A DNA stretch of 64,000 nucleotides from Serilophus lunatus (taxonomy: Eukaryota > Chordata > Aves > Passeriformes > Eurylaimidae). Both the position numbers and the translations under genes were made by a program. Shown here in pieces: positions 28,401-43,400 of the stretch. The notes beneath the pieces were generated by a model that had not been told where the DNA came from, did not search any database, and saw nothing but the letters and a program-made list of their open reading frames with translations. The first letter of the stretch is position 1. Each line of letters begins with the position of its first letter. Where the stretch lies: positions 256,107 through 320,106 of the forward strand of contig VXBA01003660.1 of the NCBI GenBank assembly GCA_013399895.1, written 5' to 3'.

Positions 28401-31400
28401 AGCAGTGAGAGTGCAACTGGGCACATGGGATCTCTAGCTACCTCAGCTCTCAAGTCAAGGGAAAAATAGAAGAAGAGGACTTAGGGGAAAGATATAGATG
28501 GTCCAAGAGCTTCTCCTCAGTTCTAGCCTCCCTTACTCAAGTTTCTAGAGGTATTCCAGGTATACTTTTAAATATTTCCCAGCCCTTTATAATGGTTGAA
28601 AATAGTGGCCAAAAAAAAAGGTATAACTGAGTATTGCAATCTGGGCTTTAGTAGCTACATATTCACTTCAACCTGAAAAACAGCTTATTATTCACTATAA
28701 CTCAAAGTTTACATTGATTTCACTCTCAAAATATTTTTAAGATTGAATTGCATACTGTCTCTGCTTCACTAAAAACTCTACAAAACTGTTGCTACTTTCC
28801 TTTTAAAATTCTGCTTCAGTATTTAAAATACAGCAGCAATTAAGGAGCAAATGGTACATGCTGCCACTTCACTGCACAGCTCTTCCTTCACTAGTAATTG
28901 GATTCATGTCTTAATCCACCTTGAAACAAACAGCCTCAGAAACATGAAACTACACCAGGCAGCCAAACTTTGCAAAGATAGTTATTAGTATAAGTTAATC
29001 TTACTTCACAGAATCATGCATCGTCTTACAGATATGCAGAAGAGCATTGAGTATTACAGGATCCTTTGTTGGTTCCTGCTGATGCCTAGAAATTGTTTTA
29101 GAAAAAGGGATTAAAATGGAAAACAATGACTAGAATAACAGCAATTTAATGCATAATTCCAATCACCAGCACTGTATGACACTACACAAGTTTTATATTC
29201 ATTTGTGATCTAACAGAAATCCAAATATCACGTGCTCAGTACATGTACAATTCCAGCAAATGCCAGTCAAGAAATATTATCTTAATACACAGAGCTGTGC
29301 TGCCAAGCCACAGCCTCTGACTCCTTAAGGGACACAACAAGCCAGACGTGTGATACATGGAGGCAATCTATGAACATCAAAACAAAGCAATCCTTGATCT
29401 ACCAAGAGATAATGTAATCTCTCAGCTACTTAGGGACAGACAGGAAGGATAAATGTCACGTTTAGGTACAGAGGCACACGTGCAGTGCAGCTCCACTAAG
29501 ATGATTAAGAGGCTTGCAGCATTTCTCATATGAGCAAAGGCCAAGAGAGCTGGGCCTGTGTACCCAAGGGAGAGAAGGCTCGGGGGGCTCAGCAATGAAT
29601 ATAAGTACCTGGAGGGAAGGTGAAAATGGAAAAAATGGTTCAAGGAACCAGCTAATTATTTGAAAAGGTCTGTTTGACTTTTACAACATTGGAAGATATT
29701 TTCATTTTCTAAGTCAATTTTCAACTGTGGCAATACTCCTTTACACTAAGGCAGCAGTCGTGTGCTGTCACAGCAACTGGAATATGAAATACATTTCATA
29801 AACCAACAAAGGCAACACCATTTAAAAAGAGCTCAGAGTACTCTGTTAACCCACAGCAAGTCAACATCAATATAATTACTTCAATTTTATCTTTTTTTTT
29901 GTGAACAGTGAGTCCACCAATACATTAACAAAATGGACATGTTTTCTGTTTTCTTTCCCATACCCTGGAACATCTTCACCAGCTAAATGGCCCATATACT
30001 GACTCCTCCTCCCCAGCCACCTTTCAATAAATTTCTCAGACCCTCTAGAGTACATTTCACCCCAATAGTCTCCACTTACTTAATAAAAGATTCCATAATG
30101 CACTTGCAAACCTCCACTCTCACACTTTCCTTCTGGAACATATCCAGAAATGGCAAGAATTTCTCCTGAAAGTACAAACATAAAAAAGTAAAATTAGTAC
30201 GTTAAAACCAACACACTAAAACAATACATATTTTGGATAAGTTTTATAAGCATAGTTGTTTAGGTAAAATTAATTTTAATCTTTTTTTCATCTTGAAGGA
30301 TGAAAAAGTGGAATGAATGGAAAGGACTGATGGCTGAAAGGTGTATCAAATTATTGATTGCAGAGGATCCAGAACAAAACACAAAATACAGAACTGTTTG
30401 AATCAAATGTAGCACTTCTTTTTAAAGATGCAATCATATAATTCAAACACTTTAAGATTATGACAAATTCAGAGATTTATTGAAACAAATGGTAAGATAT
30501 TGAAAATGATTAAAACACTCTACACATCAGCAACAATTCTGCATGTATCCAGGGCAAGCTATGCAGGTCTAAGACATTCAAATTTTCTTCAAAGATAAGG
30601 GTTTGGGTTGTTAAGACACTAAAATACTTATTTTCTGTATTATCTCAAATATATAATGGGTGTAAGTTTTTTAGAATCATTCAAGTAATTTGTGAACAAG
30701 ATGACTCCAAACTCACAGCATCAGTCTTGAATTTTACTCTTCAGCTCTTTTCTGTACTTTGACACCCACTGTCTTTGTTTCTTTTTCTACCTCATACACA
30801 GACTGACCTCTCTAAGTTTCACTTTATTTCAATGCCAAATGTAAACCCTGTGATAGGGCATGTTAACTACATATCCCAACACAGAAACACCTCCCAGCAA
30901 TTACATGAACACTCATGCACAAATAAATGGGATTTTATCTTATATCAATTGTCAGTAATGCCATAGTAACAAACTCAGAGAATCTGATAGCCTAATGAAA
31001 AAAAAGTATAGGAAATTGGAATTGGAATAATGAATATTTAAGTACAAGCAGCAGAAAGCTCTCGGAATTTTTATTTCTGCACTCACCTACTTGATAAAAA
31101 GTCCTCCTGTTCTGTGAACTTGTAAACAATCTAAGTATACCAGTCCAGTACATTCTCTTGCAGAAACACAGCAAAACAGTCTTTCATAAAAGTTTATAAA
31201 ACAGAGTATTACTTACCACTGAAAAAAGCAGAGAGAAGTCATAGATATAAGTAATAACTTTCTGAATAATTGACTGCAGCTAAAGAGAAAAAAAAGAAAA
31301 AAAAAGGAAAATTATTGTAACACAAATTAAGACAATCCACACCAGAGACTGTTCCTCCCTAGTTATTCATAGAAAATTGTTTTGAAAGATGCATCCAGCA

Positions 31401-34400
31401 TTCATCAATGGGATTTGTTTCCCAAGGCAGGATAAACTACAGCTATGTTGTTCCTACACATTTTTCTAACATGCCCTCCAGAACCCACAAACAGAAGCTG
31501 ATGAGAGTCTGCCCAGGCTTTATTTGTTCTTTACTTTCCATAGTTAGGCAGACTTTTTCAGTTTGGAGTCTGCATGTCCTCCAGCTCTCTGCACTAAAAA
31601 CTCCAACCAAATAAACAAACAAAAAAACCCCAAACCAGTTTGTTAAATCTTCTTCTGCAGGCACTTTTATCTACTCACCAAATAACCACAAAAAACTTCT
31701 TTAACTAATCCATATCTCCTTTGACATTTGGTCTCAAGAACTGGACACAGTAATTCACTGAAGCCTTAACAATGCCAAGCAAAGATGGATTATTTTATGG
31801 TTTACTTCTTTTTAAACAGCCTACCATGATTGCTAATTTTCTTCAGCAAACACCATTGTTGATGCAGGAGTTAACTATTCCTACTTCTAAATACAGAAAT
31901 CATTCAGGTTTAGCGTTTCTCAGAACCAAAAAACTTACGTGCAGGGAAAAAAAGGAGGAAGAAATCACAGCATTACAGTGTTCCAAAAGGCTTCCCAAAT
32001 TATAGCTAGTGTTTAAAAATAATTATTTTGTGGAAAGATTCATCAGTAATGCTAAAGAATTAATTGCATTTAAGAAATTGCACATCAGATTTTTACAGAT
32101 TTGGCAAAATAAATCCTTTACCTGTGGGTAAGCATCTTCAAATGCTCGATCAGGAGTCATATGTTTGATAACATCAGCCAAAACCGTATTGACCTCTCGT
32201 TTCTGGGGAGTGAAAAGCAAGCTTACAAAATACAGTAATGAAATAAGCACATAAATCAAATCACTGAACCAGTTGAGTTGGACAATTTATTTGCATTTGC
32301 CAAAGCATCATCTTTTTATGGAGCTCTATTTAAGCCAGGAAATTTAGCCATAGTTCCAGTAAATCCTTTCTTAAATTGGTTCATCTGCTATTAAAACAGA
32401 AGGATAAGAAATATACAGTGCTGCAGAGTAGTAAAGCTTCAAAGCTGCATCTTTTGTCCTATTCATCTTTCATGAAAGGAAACACATTTTTTCATTCACT
32501 ACTGAAATCCTACACACTTGTATTGAATAGTCAAAGCTTTTCCATCTTTAATACCAAACTGCTAATACAGCCACTTAGTCTGTATCAGAAAAACTTCAAA
32601 GGAGACAAAGTAATTTTTCACTTACTGTAAAGTGTCTGCATGTATACTCCACCCACACTTCAGCACAGTTGATATAATCCTAGAAATACATATTATCTTG
32701 TGATTGCAAATATTTACAGGAGGCTATGAGAAATACACTTGCAAAAAATTATAACTAGAAGAATTTACTCCTGACGTATGACTCAGTCAGACATAAAGAT
32801 CTAGAACTCCAAAGTTGCTTATGTAGGATCACGTTACATAGAATTAAGCTATGCTTCAGTAGAGCTAAGAAAAGCAGAGATCATATAAAGATATTACCGG
32901 TCATCACATTTTTTGCAGGTGTGTGTATCTAGAAAAGCTGAACAATGTCATGCTAAGCATAAGCTTATTGAACAACTGGCTGCAATTTTGACCTAAACAC
33001 AGAATGGGTAGTGAAACAGAATGGACAATAACTGACCTGTGGGTTCTTCAGCTTTGTTATAACCTTCCAGGCTTCATTTAATATTTGAAGGTGATCATTT
33101 TCAGGAGGATCAGCCAATGCTAAGTTTAATCCCAAGGAGCGAAAGAGGAGATGCTGGAAGTTAACGAGAAATTCTAAATTAAAAGCAGAAGATGCACATC
33201 CATCCAACACTGCTCTAGCAGGTACACCATGCAGAAAGATTTCTCAGATCAAGCCACCTTTTATTCAAGTGATGTACAAGTTATGTAGTCGCCATAAAAA
33301 AATCTGTCAGACAAAGAAAATTATTTGTTACAATTACACACCCCAAGTTACCTTTGGGAATCCAGATTCATCACACTCTTTAATCATGCCAATGAAGTCC
33401 ATCGATCTCGCAGCGATAAACTCTGCTCTGAATGCTGACATTACTGAGTTCAACAGCAAAGCACTGCAATGAACACAACACAGATCAATACAGCATCCAT
33501 TAAAATTTGGTTGTCCCTGCATTTACATTAATCTGAATGTCCTAGACTAACAACTGCCCAGCATCTATGGTAAATTCTAAAAAAAAGGGGTTAGGGAAGA
33601 AAAATCCCTTACAAATCAAGCTCACATGGATGAGGATTAATAGGGGCATGAGCAATACAAGAAAACAGTAAGCCACCAGATAAGGAAAAGGTAAGTCAGA
33701 CTGTAGAATACCTGTTCCTTACAGGTGGTTTTAAAGCCATCATTTTAGCAGAAATTTACTAGAAAGCAAATGAGGAGTAGCTGACCCTTTTAACAACTTA
33801 TTCTCTAACCACAGTTCAGAATAATATTTAGGGAGGGCAAATCCCTATTGAAATTTTTCTCACTGAATTAAATTATATATACATTAAAAAAGCCACATTT
33901 CTAGCAGCTGCATTGTTAAGACTGAAACAAATCCAAACAGTCATGATCACATGATAAACTGGCATTGACATATTTAGACATTTATGATAATTAATTCAGA
34001 CATGTATTTGTGTTACTATGAAGCCAAAGTCTCCAATGGAAGAGTGACTCACAGTGTTAGTGCAATGCCCAGTTTACTGATGATGTTATGCAAACGTAAG
34101 AAACAAAATCTAGTACCATTCCAAAGGCAATTCCTCTGGGCAAACTCAGCCATGAGTTAGGACAGAAGCTGCCTCACAAAACACTGTGCCTTTCAATAGA
34201 CTGAAACAGTTTGAATACAGGGTAATTTACCTTGAGGGAAATTCTAGGGAGCACTTAAAATAGCCCAGCATCCTCTGTGTTTCTGCCTAACCATTAGTGG
34301 TCCCATCATAATTAGACTGGAATTTGCATTTTATCATTAGACAAGTACTTCCAGTTCACTAGGAATATGCTTTGCAATACAGAGAACAGGCTGTCACTGT

Positions 34401-37400
34401 TCACTTAGATGGTAGTAATGTAGCTCATGGAACATACTGTGATTATTTAAAGATTTATATACTGATGCCTCTTGCTTTGCAGTATTTTGACAATCATAAG
34501 AAGACATAAAAACACAGAACTCCACTTTGAAAGAAAAATACTATCATCTAAACTGGATTATCCAAATTCTCAATAAAAAAGGTGTCCTATAAACATTTCT
34601 TTAAAAAGCCCTCATTAGACTCAACATTTTGTCCTTCCTTCAAAGAGGAAAAGGAAACAAAGAGGAGGCACCTAGCCCACCTTTACAAGAAATGCTAAAA
34701 GGTGAATTAAGTTCCACAAAATAAATCAACACCTATACAAAATAATTAGTACATCAGAGTATGTGAATTCTTTTTACCTATATTATAAACTCTGACACAA
34801 TACCATCTTCACATCACATTTTTTAAATTACACTTTCCCCCCTCACTTCTAGCTCAGATGAGGAATTCAGGCATTCCCACCTAAATGATTAACATATTTT
34901 AGTTTTTCAGCCCCTGCAGGATTGGACTGTGCAAACCACATTAAAAAAAAGTAGGTAGCTGGAAACTACCTGAAAACTGAATTCAGCCCACCTACCCAAT
35001 AAAATGAGCTGAGTGTAGCCCATCAGCAGGGCAAACTGTATTCACAAAACTCAGTAAGCATATCCAAAACTTTCAGACCAGACCATCTCCCTGAACTACT
35101 CACTGAAGGTGATTAGCCTGCACACAAACTTCTAGGAGACATTTGGGATACTAATTTTAATGTTGAAAAAAAAAAGTTGCCTAAATACTGCCATCTTCCA
35201 AAAGCTGCCAGCTGGTTTACAACTTCTCTTGTTAAATGCACATATGGGCTGACTGTAGCCAGTGGAGGAGAGGGGGAAGGAAGGGGAAAAATGGGAAGGG
35301 AAAAAACACAGAAAAATGAAGCACAACCAGGATTCAGAGACATGGTTGATGGAGAACACATTATGTGTCCTGAATTTTGGCTTAGGAGCCAGAATGCAGC
35401 AACCAAGTTAAACGAATTAACTTTTGCTCTACAAGTAATCTATCATCTTTTAGAATTCATCTCTGGAAAACAGATGTTCATAATCATGATTTAGTAAGCT
35501 ACTGGGAGAATGAATGCTACACTGTGCATCCAAACTGTTTCCAAAAGAGGGAGAGAGATCTTTATTACAGGGAGTCATGGGTACTCATTACAGACTCCAG
35601 TCCTTTATACTGTGCAACACTTACTTGTTCCCCAATTTTTTGCATCTCTCCATCATCTCAGTAAGCAGAACCTGGAAAAATTACTTATTAAAATTAGTGA
35701 TCAGAGATTTTGCAAATAAATTCAGCTTTAATTGCTGTAGTGAAGTCTACTAAAGGCTGTTTTAATTACCACCCCAATAAATTCCAATAATCCTGTCTTA
35801 TCCTGTAGTTACAACACAAGAAAACAATGGTGTAGTACAACATAAGACACCCTCTGGAGTAGGTACAGTGGCACTTTAATCAAAAACACCATTTTATGGA
35901 AGTCAAATTTGTAATCCTTCAGTCATGCCATTACTCCAAGTAATCACTCAGGTCAGTTATCTCTGGCAGGAGAGGTGAAGATTATTCGCTCTGCCACAGA
36001 GTGCAAACCAGAATGACTGAGATTAAAACAGCCTGTTCACTATGTAAAGCAATTACAAGGCTACAGTTTACTCAAATCATTTTTATATGTGTATGATAGA
36101 AGAAACTAATGAATTCAGGAAATAAAGATTAAACTAGCTAAAGGACAGCATGAAATAAACAAGAATACTGCTCATGAACTTGAAGTGGTGTAACTTGAGC
36201 TTTGTGAAAATGAACATTCTTCCTGCACAGAAGAGAGAATCAGACAATCAAATACAGGCTCTTTATACTTGCTCTCACACTCATGTAAGAACTGACTGAG
36301 GGAGTTTTTTTAATAGGCAAAATAAACTCTTCATCACAACACTTCCTTCAGTATGGAAGATTACTATGCTTACTTACTTCTGGTGCATGGTATGCAATAC
36401 ACTGTAAAATCCAGTCTATAGCAGGAGAATACAGTGTCAAATACAAAGGCATCTCCACACATTGTACCACCAGCTGGTTCTGAACTGTATCCCCGTGGAT
36501 CTGTTGAAATAAAGGACCAAAATATGTTGCTGTGAAAGGGTATTTAATGGAAGGTATGATAAACTGAATGGAAATGACAACAGACAATCACAAAGATATA
36601 AAGACATTTTGAAGCCTTCCATGCAAACCAGGCGAAAAATATCAAGCTCATAACAAATATTACTCAAGTCTGGAAATATGCTGAATAGAGCATTTTCAAC
36701 TTATCAGAATGTATGTAAAATTCCCCATGCTATATCTGAATACAGGAACACTCCTAAATCAAGATTTAAGAACTTCAAAGTTTTTGTACAAGTATGTGGT
36801 AGTTTGGCTAAGGAGCATATTTCTCTGATTTTGCAAATAAACCCAGTTTGCTTACCTGTTTAAATGTTAGAAGAAAGTCAAAAAAATTTTTGTTCAGGCT
36901 TTCTTTGAGCTGTGGTGCCACTTCCATCCCAACCTGTATTAAAAGAAAGATTTTATCTGCACCTATCGTCTATGACTCTTCTTTCAACTGTAAGACAAAA
37001 ACATATTTTCTGAAGGAATGCCACTAAGTCACATATATCAAATCGACAAGCAGCATTGAATCACATGCTTTTGACTGATTATTTCCTGGCTTACTATTGC
37101 AGACATGTCCACTAACAACTACCCTGAGGTAGTTCCAGCTGTGTTTAAACATGATCTCCTAACATCAGCTCCAAGTATCTGTAAGCAGTGATGAAATCTG
37201 TCTACCCCAGCACAGTGCAAGAGCCTACTGCATGCAGAGAGCCTACAGCAGCACATAAAATTATTCTTCCTTATTATAAACACTTAAAGAAAGATTCCCC
37301 ATTTTCAAAACAGAAATCTTTTTTGTTTGTTTGTTAGAAGGAAGAGACAGCCTGCTGATTGCTCCAGGTGAAGGCAGTAGTTACAAGCAGCAGTGGCAGC

Positions 37401-40400
37401 ACCACCAGTAAATCTCTGATACAGATCAGAAGAGTTCAGTGACAGCCTACCCTGCACAGGTATGCTCTTGCATAGACTGCAACCAGTGGATCTCCAATTC
37501 CTCTAATCATGGATGTTAACCGTGGGAGACATTCCGAAATCCCCCTGTTGAGATTTTTCAGAAATGAAAACAAGTTTTAACAGTCAATAACAGAATTCTA
37601 TCACCTACAGATAACTTCAAGTAACTGCCATGTAGATTAACAACTGAGCATGAGTTATAGAAACATCTATTAAAGAAAAAACTTTATTCCATGAGTAAAA
37701 TTTTATGTATGCAGTAACACCTATCCCATATTCAAACTGCAATTATTTGCTACTGCGAGTAAGACAAGTACAACTAAAAAACTCCTCCTCTAGTTTGGAG
37801 GAACAGCAGAGCTATGGAAAGGCTGTAACTCAGTGTGAGGAAAGCAGCCACTTAAAGCAGAACTGGCAGAACTCCTTGCATGTCTCATTTTCCCACAGGT
37901 CTTTTCTGACAGAGCTGTACCCTGGAGATGAGGCTCATCAGTTCCAGTAAAAGAACTGCTTTTTAGGGATAATAAAGTTGTCACTGTAGTTGTGATTTGG
38001 CTTACAACACTCATTTCAAAATGTAACTGAAGAAGGACAATTATATGGGAAGGAACATTTTCTGCTCAGCAGCTGACACTGTTTGGCAACACATTCAACT
38101 TATACCCAGGTTTTCAGTAGATAATGGTTCATTGCTCCTAAATTATTTCTCCAACTCTGTCTCTACTAATGTGGCACATGAGTATTTTCCTTTCAGTTTT
38201 CTATCTCATCTTTTTGCCACACTCCTCCTCTCAACAATCTTCCTTCCCCCTCCACCATCTGAAGCCACTTATTTTTAATCTGCACATTTGTGCCACTGTT
38301 TTTCAATTTTCACTGGGATTTGTGACACCTGGATGTCACAATTATACATATATCCCAAAACTGAGAGCACTATTGTATTTTAAATTGTTTCACAATGAAT
38401 TGAATTTTATTGAATTTTACCATGATATTCTCATTAAAAATTCCAATACTGTTTCTTCTCAGATCTATTGAGACCCTGTCCACCATTAATCACAGAACTG
38501 GCAAGCTTAATTCCTTCAATTAGTTCCTAAGCCTGCCCAATCAATTCCTTCCCATATTTAACATTATTCTTACGTTTTGGAGAGGAACTTATTGCACTTC
38601 AGTATTGCAGCTTCCACATAACTGCATTGAAGCCAAGTTAAGGAACAAAATTAAGATGCAGACCATTGAAAAACATGAAACAAACATATACCAAATACAT
38701 ACTGAACAAACTATTTCAGTGCATTCTGGAAGTAATCTCACTACACTTCGTTGATGTTTACAATTTATCTACTGGATTTTGTTTCAAAATTTTTATATAT
38801 CATCTCTACTTTATCACTGCCACCACACTGCTCAGAGCCCATAATTACGCATTCAGTGTACTATGAACAAGACTCAAAAGTACATTCAAAACATGCAGCC
38901 TAAACCAAACAAGACAAAGCCAGTATAAACATCAGCCCCTGTGGGTTTTATTGAAACAAACATGTTCATTTTTGAAAATGCCTCCAAAAAACCTGCAGAC
39001 ACACTGTCTCACTTGACAAGGATACAATCTGGGAATGAGTTCTCTGATTGAAGCTATCTTGAAAAACCAGTTCAAGCAAGTTTCTTTAGCTGTATCGTTA
39101 ACACTTTCTGGAGAAAAGTTGTCTGGGGGGGAAAAAAAAACAACAACCCAGAAATAGTTACATTCTTTCTGGAAACAATTTGCTCTTGATTCTAGGTTTA
39201 AAACTGTATCTCTGTCCTATCAACAAGAAATTAAGTGCACCATAATAAACCAGGCAATACTTTGCTTCTTAATCACCAGTCAGAGCTGAGCACACAGCAA
39301 GAAGAGGTAATAGAGCTTCCATCTTGCATTAAGTAGCATTTCAGAAGCTGCAGTCAAGCACTCGAGGATGATCTCAGAGCTGCTACAGAGAAATCCAACC
39401 TCTGCCTCTGCTTTCCAAAAAGTAAAAATTGTAAAAAAAGGGAATCTGTAACAAATATGTGTATTTTTATACCTGTAACAGATGCATACATCTAGAAGAG
39501 ATTTAAGCACTCAAATTCCTCATTTTTAAAGGCTAATATAATTTTTAAACAATACTATTACAGGAAGTAGGAAATACTAGACACTGACAGAACACTTGTT
39601 TTTGTACACTGAACATGGAACACTGCAGCCCAGTTCTTTCCCCTTGAGCTCTGGGACTGTTTGTGTCAGCTGCCAGCAGGGAAAAGCTGCCACCCCTGGG
39701 TGAACAGATGGGTTGGGGGACAGTGCTCTGGTCAGGCAGGCAGGCAGTAGCATGGCTAACTGCCTCCTCCTTCTCTGAGCTGCCTGGAACAGAAGGCAAA
39801 ATTGGCTTTTGGGATCAACCCAGGTGTGAAGCAAGATGGTTGGGATAGACAGGTCCCTCTTCTCAGTGATAAAGCTTCTGCTGTGAATGTCTCCTTATAA
39901 ACTCCTTGTGAATCAGTTTAAAATATCAGTGCTCTCCCACCCCTGCCCACAGAAGGCAAGAAGCTCCTGCTCCACAAGAAAGTTTCCAACTCCCAAGATG
40001 AGAGAAGCCACATGTCAGAACATCTTCCTGTACTCAGTCAGCATCTTTCTCCTCTAGGACCTCAGGAGTTCTCATTCAACTTTTCTTTGCTTGGTTCCCA
40101 AGGGACAGGTTGGGAAATTGGGCCCGAAATACCTCAAAGTTCACAGTGCTGTGCACAGCCAGCACAGCACAGATTTTCCTTCTCCCTCACACTTTTATAG
40201 CTGCATGGGAAGGTCCCACCAGCAACACCTCCAGCAGCTGTTTAGCTCCCCAGAATGGAGGTGACTGCCCAGAAATTGTGATGTACTAAGGGAGCTGTCT
40301 GCCTTCATTAATGCTTGTAAGAACAATTTGTCAGATCTGCAATAACTAAATTTATCTCAAATATTTTCTGTAAGTTTATTTCAAATTTCAACATTCATTG

Positions 40401-43400
40401 GTTTCAAGATTCTGGCTCAAATCCTATGGATTTAACTGCAAACTATTGGTACTGTTGCATTGCCAGCTAGAGAGTAAGACTGTTTCATATTTCAAGGATG
40501 TGCAGTTAATACACTCCAAATTGCAAGGAAATGCCTGTATTTCCATGGAATGTTTCAATTCTTGCTAAAGAGGCTCTTCCACATACATTCATACTGTAAA
40601 GGTCAAATTAGATCTTTACATTGTGTTGGAACTCCAACTGAAAAAATAAAAAAAGGGCCTAAGTGAGGAAGATTGCTAGAAGCAGCCTACTGCTTCTTCC
40701 AAAATTCTTCCCTAAGTAAACCAAAACTATCAAGTTTCCAATGTAGCAACGAAAACATCTACTTACCAAAAACTGAGACTCTCACCTTTGTTAAATTAGT
40801 ACCATTAATTTTAAGGTACTAAAAGGTAGTACTTTCAGAAGACAGCATATGCTAAGAGGGAGAAAAACCCATCTTCCTTCATCTAATTTAGCCATTCATG
40901 TTTAAAACTCACCCTCCCCCTAATAAATTCTGTATTAAAGAAATTATACATCATTCTTTGTGATTTCAAGTCACATGAAAACCCAGTGGATGCTTAATAA
41001 CATCAGAGTCACGAGCACACTTTACTGTATTTTAGGGATATTTTTCACAGTTGAACTGTAAACTTGCATGAACACTGCGAATAGTGGAAGCTGTAAGCAA
41101 TGGGGTTTACTCTGTAAAAAAACAAAAATTGCTAGATTCAAATATAACATTTTCCAGAGGAGATACAATAGCAAGTCCTGTTTAACTTTTCTCAAGATAG
41201 TTCAGACATTATTTTTTCCAGAGATAAGGTGGAAACAAACACAAAGTTACCTGGCAGAGAAACACGGTTATCCACACACATTGACAGAATTCTTTCATAC
41301 ACTAGTTTCCCTGGTTAAAACAAGCATAAAAAATAAAAATCATTCATTACAAATTAACAAACTGTAAAAGACAAAATGTTGATACAAAGGTTCCCTCCCC
41401 AACATACAGTGAAATTAGCTGGAAAAAACCTCCCAGAACCCTGATATTGTGCTGCCCTCTAGTGAGGCTGAAATGTGCAGTATGATTTTAGCAATTCTCA
41501 CACTATAAAACAACTCTGGCTCCCTTAAGTGCACAGGTCACACCAAGGTCAGATTTTCCCCAGGCCAGGAAAGGCCAGCTGGTGTCCTGAGTTTGCTGTT
41601 TGGATATTATGTTATCTTTAGCAACTTTCAGTAAGTAGGAAAGAGCACAAAGAGGAAGCAAGACCTGAAAAAACAATTGGATTTATGTCATAGCATATCC
41701 TGCTAACATCAAAATACCCTTCAACTTGGAATGCCATTGTAAATCTTTCCCATAACAAGGCAGAAAAATAAGAGAATCACATGAAGTGGATGACAATTTC
41801 ACTTAAAGGTTTTAAAATTTATTTAAAAATTCAGATTATATTCTGATCATGGTCCCTATTCAGCTAAAGAGAACTTTCTGACTTCTACTCTTCCAATATA
41901 ATGAAGTATTCAGTCAAGAGGCTGCCAAAACCCAAAATATTTTCATGACTGTGCTTTAAACTTCAAAATGCAGAGATCATGATTTTTCCCAAAAAATCTA
42001 GATATTCACTAATACACGAATCACAGAACTACAAAATGAAATACTTTTAAAGACTCTGTTCTTAAGAGTGTTTTAACAGTTATACACCATGTTTATACCA
42101 CTAATGTCCAAATGTTTGTGTTGGAAATATTCCATGTTAAAACTAAAAGTCATTTCAGCTCTTTTTGGATAACTTTGATGCTTTCTAACATTACAAAAAA
42201 TAATTTTATCTTACTAACAATTATGTAGTAAATCTGGCACAATAGATACTTACCAAAAGTATCAAGGATATCAGTAATTAAAACAAATTTACTTGGATAA
42301 AACTGGATTACTGTTGTGTCTGAAAGAAGCTTAGAACACTAGAAAGAGAAAAAAAACAAACAAAGAAACATTTTTAGAGGCTAATGCAGGCTTGTGTTTT
42401 TACTCCAGAAAGGCTGGAACAGATTAATATCCACAGAGGGGCAGAACCAACACAAACTATCAAGCCAAAGCACAAGAGCCTCTAACATAACACACCACGG
42501 TGCTCTTTGTAATTTTCAGGTTATTCCTCATTTCCAGAGGTAGTCACAGATCTGGTTTTCCTTTGTATAATGTCATCTACACTGCAGAATTTCAGCTGAC
42601 CATGCAGGTCTGTGCATTTGCTCAGATGCAACACACTCTCTCACAGAAGAAGCATCAAAAGGCACTTCTCTGGAATAACTTTTTTTAAGGGCATTTTTCA
42701 GTTTCGTAGCATCCATATCAAGCACAAAATTTAATTATAGACTAAATTAAGAAACAATTTTAAAAGAGTAGCTAACGAATTTTCCAACACATTTTTGCAA
42801 CTCACATAAATAGTTCAAACATTTTGGAAGCAGATCAGCTGATCCACTGTCAGCTCCAGGGAGGAATCTGTCACCAAACACCACCCACTGCCACCCAACC
42901 TGATCGTGGCATTTGGACTACAATGATGGTTGGTACACAGTCACATCTGAAAATGTGTTACCCACTTAGTTCTACTATCACTGGATGCCAGGACCAGGAA
43001 GGAACATGTATATTCATGGTAAACATTCAAAATACACACTGAGGAATGAAGATTATTTTTAAGAAATTTAATTAAGTTTTACTTTGTTTTCCAAGACTAA
43101 ACTGGGTGTCAAATGGGGGACACCTGCTGCCCTGGTCCCATGTCCACACTATTTCTGGCACAGGCCAGGATGCTACTGGCCTTCTTGGACACGTGGGCAC
43201 AGCTGGGCTCATGTTCAGCTGCTCTCCACCAGCACCCCCAGGTCCTTTTCCGCTGGGCACTTCCAGACACCCTTCCCTCAGCCTGTAGCACTGCAGGGAC
43301 TGTTGAGACCCAACTGCAGGACCCAGTACTTGGATGGTAATAATGACAGACTATGTATATAATCATAGCCTGATGTCAAGAAAACTGCTCAATTCTTTTA

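Noticed and set aside
43084..43366. Five overlapping open frames near 43.1-43.4 kb
   Set aside because: They coincide with a truncated CR1 LINE copy; none keeps a usable LINE protein.
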